Below, in pieces: positions 38,788-47,257 of a stretch of 64,000 nucleotides of DNA (position 1 is the first letter of the stretch; the number at the start of each line of letters is the position of its first letter). The position numbers and the translations under genes were made by a program. The DNA comes from Bacillus sp. UNC41MFS5 (GTDB taxonomy: Bacteria; Bacillota; Bacilli; Bacillales_B; DSM-18226), in contig NZ_KK366019.1 in NCBI RefSeq assembly GCF_000686805.1, forward strand, positions 306,470 to 370,469, written 5' to 3'. The notes under the pieces were generated by a model that searched no databases, was not told the origin of the DNA, and was given only the letters and a program-made list of their open reading frames with translations.

Positions 38788-41700
38788 ATGGATAATACAC
38801 TATTGAAAAGTGAGGAAGTAGACAGTTCTTTTCCAGAAGAAATATTTAATCGGGATTTAAATTATTGGAAAAGGCAGCTTGATGGTGATTTTCCTGAGTT
38901 GAACCTTCCAAATGACAATCCTAGAATAAAAAAGTCTATTTTTGAATACGAAACTTATAACTATACCTTTCCCAAATTTATATTCGAGGACATTAAATCA
39001 CTTTCTAAACAAGAGAATGCAACCCCTTTTATGGTAATGATGGCAATGATTAAAGTTCTATTACATCGTTATAGTGGTGAAGAGGATATAATTGTCGGGA
39101 CTAATATTTCTTCTGGAAATTTAATGGCTAAAGGTACGTCCACCAATTTATTTTTAAATACCCTAGTTTTACGAACTCAAATCCAGGAGCATATGTCATT
39201 TCTGGATGCTCTTCAAAAAGTTAAGGAAGTTATCCTTGAAGCATATAAACATCAAAGCGTTCCTTACAGCAAGATTGTTTCTGAGATTACCCATAAAAAA
39301 AATGAAAATAGAAATCCTTTCTATCAAGTAAAAATAAATTTGAATCATATCCATATGTCAAATAATGAAATAGAAGAATTAGAGATAAATAAAGCTATTG
39401 ATATTGAAAAAAACACAGACTTTGTTGACCTTAATTTTAATTTCACAGAAGTTCAGGGAGACCTAAAATGTTCAATAATATACAATAAAAATCTTTTTAG
39501 AGAAGAAACTATAATACGTATAAAGAAACATTTTAATATTCTTATAGAAGGTGTTATTTCAGAACCAAAAACTCAAATCTCAATACTTCCATTAATTAAC
39601 GACGCTGAAAAACATCAGCTTCTTGTTGAATGGAATAAAGGAAAGGTAAATTATCCTGAGTTAAATATACCTCAACTATTTGAAGAACAAGTGAAGTTAA
39701 ATCCTAATAGTATAGCATTGATTTTTGAAAATATTGAGATCACATATCGTGAATTGGATATTAGAGCAAGTAAGATAGCGAATTATTTACGAAATAAAGG
39801 AATTAATCAAGAACAATTAGTTGCTGTTTGTCTCAACCGTTCACCAGACATGATTGCGAGCTTTTTGGGTGTCCTTAAGGCTGGAGGAGCATACGTACCT
39901 ATTGATCCTACTTATCCTCAAGATAGAATTGCATATATGTTAGAGGATTCCGGTGTTTCAATTGTAATTACCACGGAAGATATGGCTAAGTTGCTTCCTC
40001 GTATCGATGCAACAATAGTATGCCTTGATAAAGAAGAAGAGGCTCTTTTGGCTCAGCTTGAAAAATGTGTAAATAGCAGCAGTCCTAAAAGCTTGGCTTA
40101 TGTCATGTATACGTCGGGATCAACCGGGAAACCAAAAGGAGTCGCGATTGAACATCGTGGAATTGTTCGACTCATAAAAAATATTGACTATGCTAGGATA
40201 GGACCCAAGGAAACTTTTATCAACCTTACACCTGTAGCTTTTGATGTATCTGTTTTTGAAATTTACGGATCGCTATTAAATGGGGGAAAACTTGTACTAA
40301 TGAATTCCCATAAGCCCCCATTTGACGAAATAGCGAGAACAATAAGGCAAAATCGTGTTACCTCCCTATGTGTTACTCCGGATCGGCTGAATTTGCTAAT
40401 TGAGGATTATAGTAACGAATTGGGAAGCTTACGACAAATATTAGCTGCCGGAGAAGCCCTGCCTGTGTGGCTTGCCCAAAAATGTGTATCAAAGCTAAAA
40501 GAATGTATATTAATTAATGCATATGGCCCTACAGAGAATTCAGTTTACACAACGAGTTATCATGTAAAAGAAGTCTTACCCACCTTTTCATCCATTCCCA
40601 TCGGACGCCCGATATCAGATGATAGTGTTTATATCTTAGATAAATATATGCAGCCTGTACCTATTGGAGTAATTGGAGAATTGTATTTATCGGGAGTAGG
40701 AATTGCAAGAGAATATTTTAAGAAACCAGAATTAACAAGTGAGAGATTTCCCCTTAATCCTTTTAGTGATGATCCAGATCAAAAACTATATAAAACTGGT
40801 GATTTGGCTCGATATCTACCAGATGGAATGATAGAGTTTTTGGGCAGAGCTGACGATCAGGTTAAAATTAGAGGAGTAAGGATTGAGCTTGGTGAAGTAG
40901 AGAAAATTGTAAGTTCGTTTCCTGGCATCCGACAAGCTGTAGCAGGTACAATAAAAGCTAAGGATGGTACAAAAGAACTGGTTGCATATGTAGTAATGAA
41001 CAAAGATGTTAATTTTAATCAGCAAGAGCATCGTTCTTTTGCTCGTGAAAAATTGCCTGAATTTATGATTCCTACGTTTTTCGTTGAACTAGAGGAAGTT
41101 CCTGTTACACCAGTAGGGAAAATAGATCGTAAAAAACTGCCTATCCCAACTATGGGACCTAAAAGAGATCAAATTACCTTACCTCGAAAACCAATTGAAA
41201 AAAAACTTGTACAACTATGGGAAACTTTATTAGATATCAGTCCTATAGGAATAAGAGATAACTTTTTTGATTTAGGTGGCAATTCTTTATTAGCAATGCG
41301 ATTGTTTTCTGATATAGAAAAAACGTTTAATAAAAGATTGCCTGTATCAATTATTTTTGAGGAAGAAACAATAGAAAATCTTGCAAGGTTATTGTCTTCC
41401 AAAAATCAACATAAGCAACCATCCTCTTCGGTAGTAGCCATTCAAGCTCACGGGTCAAAAGCCCCTGTCTTTTGTATTCATGGTGGTGGAGGAGAAGTAT
41501 TGCTATATCGGGATTTGGCGGTTGAATTAGGAAATGACCAACCTGTATATGGACTTAGATATTCCAATAGTGAAAATAGCAATAATATTAGTGTTGAATC
41601 TCTGGCTGAAAAATATGTTAACGATATAAAAGAGATACAACCAACCGGACCATATTCTCTCTTAGGTTTCTGTTTTGGAGCTGCCATTGCTTATGAAATG

Positions 41701-42285
41701 GCACAAAAACTGATTGAAGATGGGGAAGAAGTTGCTTTGCTGACCCTTCTTAATTTTGGGAACCCCAAGACTGTTCCTTTGGAAATGCCCTTAAACAAAA
41801 AGATTATCAATAAAATAAAGATTCTATCTAAAATGCCCGTAAAGCAGCGTGCTTTATTTGTAAAAGATACCATCCAAAAAGTCTTTAGCAACTCTACCCC
41901 AGTTTCAAATACGACCGAAAATGGAGTTGAGGTTAATAAATCGACCATCACGAAAGCCATAAGGGTGTATCATCCCAAGCCTTATCCAGGGAAGATCTTA
42001 CTTGTTTACGGAGAAAACTATCACGTATACGGAGGAAACCTTGGCTGGGAAACGGTTGAGCATGGCAGGATTCACGTCTATAAAGTAGATTCCAAACATA
42101 ACAGTTTTTTAAAGAGGCCCAACGTTGAAATGGTTGTGAAATTTTTTAAGGAACATTTAGAGAAGGAAAAGATTAGCATAAAGGAACAACCAATAAAAAA
42201 TTTCTTTTCAAAACTTTATCCAATTTTTCCTATTGGTTTTCTATTTTGCAAGAGATTTTTAGAATGTGGAAATACCTTCTTGTAA
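38788..42285 (+). CDS. Single-module NRPS: half condensation, adenylation, carrier, thioesterase
   Basis: The 1165-residue protein starts inside what is normally a condensation domain. Only the C-terminal half is present (DLNYWKRQLDG, FLNTLVLRT, HQSVPYSKIV, NRNPFYQVK); the HHxxxDG half is absent, with no upstream remnant. Adenylation (about 300-790) has YTSGSTGKPKG, NAYGPTE and KIRGVRIELGE; by-eye pocket residues are D-V-F-C-L-A-A-V-Y-K. The carrier serine is near 833 (DLGGNSLL). The thioesterase has GFCFG with Cys near 962 in place of Ser and a late His near 1103. The ATG follows GGAGG. Confidence 0.92.
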   Translation: MDNTLLKSEEVDSSFPEEIFNRDLNYWKRQLDGDFPELNLPNDNPRIKKSIFEYETYNYTFPKFIFEDIKSLSKQENATPFMVMMAMIKVLLHRYSGEEDIIVGTNISSGNLMAKGTSTNLFLNTLVLRTQIQEHMSFLDALQKVKEVILEAYKHQSVPYSKIVSEITHKKNENRNPFYQVKINLNHIHMSNNEIEELEINKAIDIEKNTDFVDLNFNFTEVQGDLKCSIIYNKNLFREETIIRIKKHFNILIEGVISEPKTQISILPLINDAEKHQLLVEWNKGKVNYPELNIPQLFEEQVKLNPNSIALIFENIEITYRELDIRASKIANYLRNKGINQEQLVAVCLNRSPDMIASFLGVLKAGGAYVPIDPTYPQDRIAYMLEDSGVSIVITTEDMAKLLPRIDATIVCLDKEEEALLAQLEKCVNSSSPKSLAYVMYTSGSTGKPKGVAIEHRGIVRLIKNIDYARIGPKETFINLTPVAFDVSVFEIYGSLLNGGKLVLMNSHKPPFDEIARTIRQNRVTSLCVTPDRLNLLIEDYSNELGSLRQILAAGEALPVWLAQKCVSKLKECILINAYGPTENSVYTTSYHVKEVLPTFSSIPIGRPISDDSVYILDKYMQPVPIGVIGELYLSGVGIAREYFKKPELTSERFPLNPFSDDPDQKLYKTGDLARYLPDGMIEFLGRADDQVKIRGVRIELGEVEKIVSSFPGIRQAVAGTIKAKDGTKELVAYVVMNKDVNFNQQEHRSFAREKLPEFMIPTFFVELEEVPVTPVGKIDRKKLPIPTMGPKRDQITLPRKPIEKKLVQLWETLLDISPIGIRDNFFDLGGNSLLAMRLFSDIEKTFNKRLPVSIIFEEETIENLARLLSSKNQHKQPSSSVVAIQAHGSKAPVFCIHGGGGEVLLYRDLAVELGNDQPVYGLRYSNSENSNNISVESLAEKYVNDIKEIQPTGPYSLLGFCFGAAIAYEMAQKLIEDGEEVALLTLLNFGNPKTVPLEMPLNKKIINKIKILSKMPVKQRALFVKDTIQKVFSNSTPVSNTTENGVEVNKSTITKAIRVYHPKPYPGKILLVYGENYHVYGGNLGWETVEHGRIHVYKVDSKHNSFLKRPNVEMVVKFFKEHLEKEKISIKEQPIKNFFSKLYPIFPIGFLFCKRFLECGNTFL

Positions 42286-42312
42286 GGAAATTTTGGTAGT
42301 ACTTTCTAAACG

Positions 42313-42383
42313 AGCACATCATTTCAGACCCTGGATTTCAAATTTATCTGGGATTTTATCTGAAATAATGTGCTTTTTTTTTC
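42313..42383 (+). terminator. NRPS terminator with long arms
   Basis: AGCACAT-C-ATTTCAGA pairs with TCTGAAAT-A-ATGTGCT around a long loop and runs into nine Ts. Confidence 0.8.
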
Positions 42384-42540
42384 TCTTTATTTCAGAAGGA
42401 TTTACCAGCTGCCATAAATCCTCGTTTTTCCGCTACTCTGGTTCCTCATTAGGCAAAACTTCCACATTAGCTTTTTCCATCGCCTCCCGTTTTTGCTTTG
42501 AATCAATCAGTGTTTGCATAAAATTCAATTAAATTACAGT
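42384..42540 (-). other. Short orphan coding-like fragment
   Basis: On the minus strand an ATG near 42520 opens a frame of about 28 codons (MQTLIDSKQKREAMEKANVE...) ending in TAG, and the same frame continues for about ten more residues. No ribosome site or family match was recognised. It may be the end of a lost gene. Confidence 0.25.
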
Positions 42541-42562
42541 TAGTTTTTTGGAGGAAAAATGG

Positions 42563-43552
42563 ATGAAAAAATTAATTTTCGTTGTATTACTCACCCTCAT
42601 CTTAGTAAATTCACAAAGAATTGAAGGATTATGTCAACAGGCTATTGATTATGTAGCAAATATAATTAAAAATGATGATTTTGTCGGGTTTGCTACTGTT
42701 AACGGTAGGGTTACCGGAGGAGAAAAAGGTGAAACGATTACTGTTTCAAATGCAACAGAATTTCTTAAATTTGTTAAAGGAAATAGGCCTCTAGTTATTC
42801 AAGTTTCAGGGAAAATTGAATTGCCAGCAGGTATGCATCAGGTTGCATCGAATAAAACAATTATTGGTCTTGGGGATAATGCAGAAATTACAAACGGCGG
42901 CTTATACCTTATAAGAGTGGAAAATGTTATTATTCAAAACATTTCCTTTTCAAAAGCAAGTGACGATTCGATTACTATTGACCAAGGTAGTCATCATATT
43001 TTAATCGATCATAACGATTTTTCGGATGCGAATGATGGGCTTTTAGATATTATACGTGAATCTAATTATATCACCGTTTCTTGGAATCATTTTCATGACC
43101 ATGATTTAACATCGCTAGTAGGTCATGATGACAGCAATACAGCAGACAGAGGAAAATTAAAAGTAACTTACCATCACAATTGGTTCGATGGCACCGCTCA
43201 ACGTCAGCCTAGGGTAAGGTTTGGTGAAGTTCATGTCTTTAACAATTATTATGCAGGTGTCACAGAATATGGGATTGGTGTAGGTGTTGAAGCGAAAGTG
43301 GTTTCTGAAAATAACTATTTTGAAACACAAAATCCTACTTCTTATTTGGACACCCCTTCTATGAAGGGATATATTAAGGATTCTGGCAGTTATTTTGCAA
43401 GCAGTGTTACGTCTAAGTTTGAACCTGAAGGTATAAAATGGAGTCCGTCTTCTTTTTACTCTTATAAGTTAGACCCAGCAGGAGATGTGAAAGAGATTGT
43501 AATGAACGGAGCAGGTGTTGGAAAACTGGACGAAGTTATTTCCATTCCTTAA
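42563..43552 (+). CDS. Secreted pectate lyase (PL1 family)
   Basis: The 329-residue protein has an N-terminal signal peptide (MKKLIFVVLLTLILVNSQ) and the right-handed beta-helix lyase pattern. Diagnostic segments are DQGSHHILIDHNDFSDANDG, VSWNHFHDHD and YHHNWFDGTAQRQPRVRFG; the last holds the catalytic Arg region, and the Asp-rich parts bind calcium. It cleaves polygalacturonate outside the cell. The ATG behind GGAGG is preferred over the TTG 15 bases earlier. Two degraded relatives lie nearby. Confidence 0.92.
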   Translation: MKKLIFVVLLTLILVNSQRIEGLCQQAIDYVANIIKNDDFVGFATVNGRVTGGEKGETITVSNATEFLKFVKGNRPLVIQVSGKIELPAGMHQVASNKTIIGLGDNAEITNGGLYLIRVENVIIQNISFSKASDDSITIDQGSHHILIDHNDFSDANDGLLDIIRESNYITVSWNHFHDHDLTSLVGHDDSNTADRGKLKVTYHHNWFDGTAQRQPRVRFGEVHVFNNYYAGVTEYGIGVGVEAKVVSENNYFETQNPTSYLDTPSMKGYIKDSGSYFASSVTSKFEPEGIKWSPSSFYSYKLDPAGDVKEIVMNGAGVGKLDEVISIP

Positions 43553-43607
43553 AAAAGGAACCTTAACAAGAAGCCGGAACCAAAGACTGAAAATGATAAA
43601 ACGTCTC

Positions 43608-43646
43608 TGTAGTAATGTAACTAAAGTTACATTACTATTTTTTTAT
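43608..43646 (+). terminator. Pectate lyase terminator
   Basis: TAGTAATGTAAC / GTTACATTACTA is a perfect 12-bp stem with a TAAA loop, followed by seven Ts. Confidence 0.88.
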
Positions 43647-43749
43647 TCGTTTAAAATTATATCAATATAGTATTTTTATTACCTATTTACTATTGAATGA
43701 ATTATTCCTTTAAGTAAATTCTTCCATCGTGCTTTTTCAAATAGCCGAA

Positions 43750-43846
43750 TTGTTACGGAAAGCTTTGTTAAAACTAAGGTCGAAAAGCTATAGGGACCCG
43801 ACCTCGCTATGCTCGTTTGATACATATACTATTATGTGAAGCAAAC
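43750..43846 (+). promoter_or_regulatory. Possible decayed c-di-GMP-I-like riboswitch
   Basis: The stretch ACGGAAAGC...GGTCGAAAAGCTATAGGGA resembles the GEMM-I core (GGCAAAC, GACGCAAAGC, TATAGGG), but key conserved Cs are changed to A. It is followed by a GTTTG...ACATA / TATGT...CAAAC hairpin (43814-43846). It precedes a broken pectate lyase, so loss of conserved bases would fit decay together with the gene. Confidence 0.35.
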
Positions 43847-43892
43847 ATAGAGAGACTCGTGCTAGTCCGATTGACAATTCAAAAAGGAGGAA

Positions 43893-44389
43893 TTTCATAA
43901 GAAAAAAATGTTTCAAATCATTTCCATAGCTACATTGCTTACTATATTATTTATGCCGCAAGCTAGTGATTCTAGTGCAGCAGGAATTGTAGACACAAGA
44001 GGTTTAGTCGGGTTTGCTTCTGTTAATGGAAAGGTTACTGGAGGAGAAAGCGGTCAAACGGTCACTGTTTCAAATGCAACAGACTTTCTTAAATATGTTA
44101 AGGTGAGTAAGCCACTAGTCATTAAAGTGTCAGGGAGATTGTATTACCGAAAGGTATGCATCAAATTGCTTCGAATAAAACCATTTTGGGTCTTGGGAAC
44201 AATGCTCAAATTACAAATGGTGGCTTGTATCTTAGTAAGGTGGAAAACGTGATCATTCAAAACATTTCCTTTTCAAATGCGAGTGACGATTCCATATCGA
44301 GAACTAAAATAGAGATCTCCTACATTTTTCCTCATGATATTTTACAAATGGATAACCCTAGACCAGTCCATGTTGCTTCCCTGTTGTAA
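43893..44389 (+). pseudogene. Truncated, frameshifted pectate lyase
   Basis: Codons from about 43908 encode a signal peptide and VGFASVNGKVTGGESGQTV, matching the intact pectate lyase. Near 44140 the frame shifts, and the second frame continues MHQIASNKTILGLGNNAQIT up to SNASDDSI, after which homology stops. The catalytic half is gone. The original start may be the ATA at about 43898, spaced correctly from AGGAGG, so the start codon may be mutated too. Confidence 0.88.
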
Positions 44390-44460
44390 AAGGTTCGAAA
44401 ATTTTACTTTTTAAGTCAAGTATGCCATATCCATTTTCTTAAATGGAGCTTGAATCAAGA

Positions 44461-44680
44461 ATTTACGAATTCAACACGGGATGACTTTCAAAAGTTGAGA
44501 AGCCGACAATTGAATTATTAGAAATTTTTCAAACTACTATAATATTGAAATATCGTACTCTTTTGGAAAGAATGAGTCTTTAATAGAATACGGGGAATGG
44601 CTAAATATATCTAAAGAAATGAAGCAAAAATATATAACATAAAAAGGATTAAGAGAACTGGTTGAAATTTAAAAAGTGAG
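44461..44680 (+). pseudogene. Decayed duplicate of the 14.5-kb XRE regulator
   Basis: ATTTACGAATTCAACACGGG and AAGCCGACAATTGAATTATT match the XRE gene at 14515-14838 almost base for base. The copy has lost its first codons, has a deletion of about 50 bases through the recognition helix, and carries later stops and frameshifts. The similarity continues past FFEKNE to the end of the gene. Confidence 0.85.
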
Positions 44681-44790
44681 TATTCAAAGACATTAATTTT
44701 AATCCATATGTAAATGGAATTTTTAAAAAATTTTTATATATAAAAAAGAAGGTAAAAAAGAACTTTATATAGAAATATTTATATGCATTC

Positions 44791-44851
44791 GTTCTTTATC
44801 GAGAACTATTTATAAACTTAACTCTTTAAAAGGTGGTGTTTCTTAAAGAAT
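44791..44851 (+). promoter_or_regulatory. SinR-like operators before the secreted protein gene
   Basis: GTTCTTTATCGAGAAC (44791-44806) has a perfect left arm and AGAAC on the right. A second, weaker site, GTTTCTTAAAGAAT (44838-44851), follows. Both lie 70-130 bp before the start codon. Confidence 0.55.
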
Positions 44852-44922
44852 TGATAAATATGAATTTTAATCAACTTGTTTGGCTCATGAAAATTTACTA
44901 AAGAGAAGAGGGGTAGTAAAGT

Positions 44923-45804
44923 ATGTTAAAAAAATTAACCACAATAGCAACTCTAGCAACATCCTTATTTCTTGTAGTACCTACAACAATTGGTTATGCA
45001 GAAGAATCGTCTAATATTTGTTCTTGTTCAAGTACTGTAGGAGACGATGATAATTTTGGTATTGTATGTGGGTGTGGAGTAATAACACATGAAGCTGATG
45101 ATGGTGATTTTGATTTATTGAATAAAAATGATAAGTCATGGACACACACGTTTACTTCAGTACCGAAAGAAAGAATTGTAAATGCTAGTTTAACTATTAA
45201 GGCTTACTATGTTAAGGATGGTAATAATGAAGGTAATGATTTAAAACTTTTTGTTGATGGTGTTGAAGTTCCGAATGCCTTTGATAATATTAATACTTCT
45301 ACTTCGCTTACATCTACAACTGTTTTTAATTTGGATCCAGCTCTATTTGAAAAATTATCTGACGGATCTGCAAAATTAGAGGTTAAAAATGCTGGTATCA
45401 AAAAAAATAGTTTTGCAATTGACTATGCTAAATTAGATCTTCAATACATTTGTAGGGTTGATGTGAAAATTGACATCAAACCTGGAAGTGATCCAAGTAG
45501 TTTTGGTATTAACTCCAATGGGAAAATTCCCGTTGCTTTATTTGGTTCGTCATCGGTTGATGTAACAAAGGTTAATGATGATACTGTTCGCTTTGGAAAC
45601 ACAGAAGAAGGAGGTGCTGCACCAACTCACTATAGTGTATCGGATGTAAACGGTGATGGATACCTAGACAAGGTTTATCATTTTCCTTTCCAGGAAACAA
45701 AATTTGATAAATCTGATACAGTTGGATATCTTAGTGGGCAATTTTTTGATGGTCTAAAGTTTTTAGGCTCAAGTGATATTAAAATTGCTGGAAAGAAAAA
45801 GTAA
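44923..45804 (+). CDS. Secreted protein with Ca-binding-like repeat region; candidate matrix protein
   Basis: The 293-residue protein has a signal peptide (LTTIATLATSLFLVVPTTIGYA), a short Cys-rich segment (CSCS, CGC) and a beta-rich middle resembling carbohydrate-binding jelly rolls. The C-terminal module VKIDIKPGSDPSSFGINSNG followed by DVNGDGYLDKVYHF is known from bacterial and archaeal surface proteins; DVNGDGYLD is an EF-hand-like calcium loop. There is no sortase motif or C-terminal anchor. The upstream SinR-like operators suggest coexpression with the exopolysaccharide, so a matrix or adhesin role is plausible. Confidence 0.75.
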   Translation: MLKKLTTIATLATSLFLVVPTTIGYAEESSNICSCSSTVGDDDNFGIVCGCGVITHEADDGDFDLLNKNDKSWTHTFTSVPKERIVNASLTIKAYYVKDGNNEGNDLKLFVDGVEVPNAFDNINTSTSLTSTTVFNLDPALFEKLSDGSAKLEVKNAGIKKNSFAIDYAKLDLQYICRVDVKIDIKPGSDPSSFGINSNGKIPVALFGSSSVDVTKVNDDTVRFGNTEEGGAAPTHYSVSDVNGDGYLDKVYHFPFQETKFDKSDTVGYLSGQFFDGLKFLGSSDIKIAGKKK

Positions 45805-46007
45805 AATAAAAAAGAATTTTTAACAAAAAAATTGTGATTAGGAAGCTGTAATAAACTCCTCCTTTTATTTATAAACTTTTAACTATAACTTTTAATAACT
45901 TAAATAAACTAAAGTATAAATTTAATAATATTGTTACTGATACCTTTTAATGGAAAGAAATCGACGGTATTAATTGTCCCTAATCTGCTGGAAATAGAGA
46001 CCGAAGA
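45805..46007. other. A+T-rich intergenic stretch
   Basis: I see no gene, operator or convincing hairpin here. Confidence 0.5.
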
Positions 46008-46047
46008 AAAAGGGGGAAGCCTGTAACCTGTTCCCGCTTCCCCCTAT
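46008..46047 (-). terminator. Minus-strand terminator after decayed genes
   Basis: GGGGGAAGC / GCTTCCCCC pair on the minus strand around a long loop and run into TTTTTCTTC. Confidence 0.7.
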
Positions 46048-46057
46048 GAGCTAAATT

Positions 46058-46210
46058 TTAATTCGCATCAGTAGCGAAATCACTTTTTTTACTCTGAAGT
46101 TGTACTTGATGATGGAACGCTAACCAACTCTTTTTTAAATTAGGTATTTTTCTTAGCACTTCATTCTGATCCGTAATAAAAAATTCACTTCCAATGATAA
46201 ACGGATTGGA
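46058..46210 (-). pseudogene. Unidentified C-terminal coding fragment
   Basis: The minus strand has an open frame ending at 46058 that reads ...PSNPFIIGSEFFITDQ... through NLKKSWLAFHHQVQ. It follows the broken pectate lyase directly, in another frame, and is closed by the terminator. It could be that gene's extended tail or a separate lost gene; I do not recognise it. Confidence 0.35.
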
Positions 46211-46222
46211 TGGTGGTATCTC

Positions 46223-46598
46223 TTATATGATTCCCACTCCATTCATAACAACGGTCTTTACATTAACCGCATCATTTAGCGAATAAGCATAAGAACTACA
46301 CGGATTCCATGTCATTCCGTTAGATCGCCAAGCTGTAGAACTTCTCGTACCTACATAATAACTTCCTGTATCTTTTGCGAAGCCTACCGCAGAAGTATTG
46401 TCTAAATAATAGGTAGCAGGAATATTTTCGAAGTAGTTGCGTTCGGAGTAGATTTTCGCTTCCACACCTACACCAATGGAATACAACCTATCCGCACCCC
46501 TATGGTAGTTGTTTTAGGTATGCACTTGACCGAACCGTACTCTTAGCTGACGTTCTTCTACACCATCAAAATAGTTATGGTGTAAAGTTACCCTTAAT
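46223..46598 (-). pseudogene. C-terminal remnant of a pectate lyase
   Basis: On the minus strand KLRVTLHHNYFDGVEERQLR and VRFGQVHT, then a stop, then SIGVGVEAKIYSERNYFE through AVNVKTVVMNGVGI, match the last third of the intact pectate lyase. The invariant PRxRxG is changed to LRVRFG and an in-frame stop follows VHT, so it is dead. Confidence 0.85.
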
Positions 46599-46910
46599 TT
46601 TCTAAATAGTAACCTGTTTACCCCTCCACTAATTAAATCCTCTGATATTTCTTTTATTTGCCCTATACGATGACATGCAAATTAACTTCCTAACCTTTCT
46701 TTTCTTCCCTGTACGGCAATCGAATATATTACAAAGTTACCTAATGGAAATAAACGAAATGTGAGTGCGTTCCTAAAAACCATAATTGAACGTGAGTACC
46801 AAAAAAGGAAAACAGAATATTTAATATTGTTTAGTACTGTCATCACTTGAGAAAGATCTACAACTCTGTTAAATCTTTCAACCTTTCCCTTTATATGCAA
46901 CGCTTTTCAG

Positions 46911-47235
46911 AAGAAGGATAAAATAGAAAGGCGGATCAAAACCATTCAGACAAGGTTTTATCCATTTTTACTAGCCAACCCTGTCCATTCTTGGAGGAGT
47001 AAAATGAAAGATTTTGGCGTTGGTTAGAGGAAGATTATCATAGAAGAATCCATGCATCCTTTGAGGGGAAAACACCTCACGAGTCTTTCACTCTCAAATA
47101 GATGATGTGAGGTTTTTGGAGGAACCATCGATTCTGGAAACAATCTTTTTAAAACGTGAACAAGGAAAGTGAATCCAGATGGAACTATATTATTGAATAA
47201 GCAGCTCTACGAAGTATCGCCAAGTTTTATAGGGA
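46911..47235 (+). pseudogene. Decayed DDE transposase C-terminus
   Basis: With frameshifts, the plus strand reads KIERRIKTIQTRFYPFLL, LEE-stop-NERFWRWLEEDYHRR, HASFEGKTPHESF and VNPDGTILLNKQLYEVSPS. This is the usual C-terminal half of IS481/Mu-type integrase-core transposases, with the final beta-barrel. At least two frameshifts and two stops are present. It abuts the point where the DUF421 gene is truncated. Confidence 0.75.
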
Positions 47236-47257
47236 CCTAAGTGGATGTTATGTTTAT

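Noticed and set aside
42266..42532. 88-residue plus-strand frame after the NRPS
   Set aside because: It runs straight through the NRPS terminator hairpin and T run, has no ribosome site and no protein-like pattern.
46682..46900. Minus-strand frame containing KGKVERFNR, which looks transposase-like
   Set aside because: Only about ten residues resemble a transposase, and the rest does not. It faces away from the better-supported plus-strand transposase remnant, so I did not annotate it separately.
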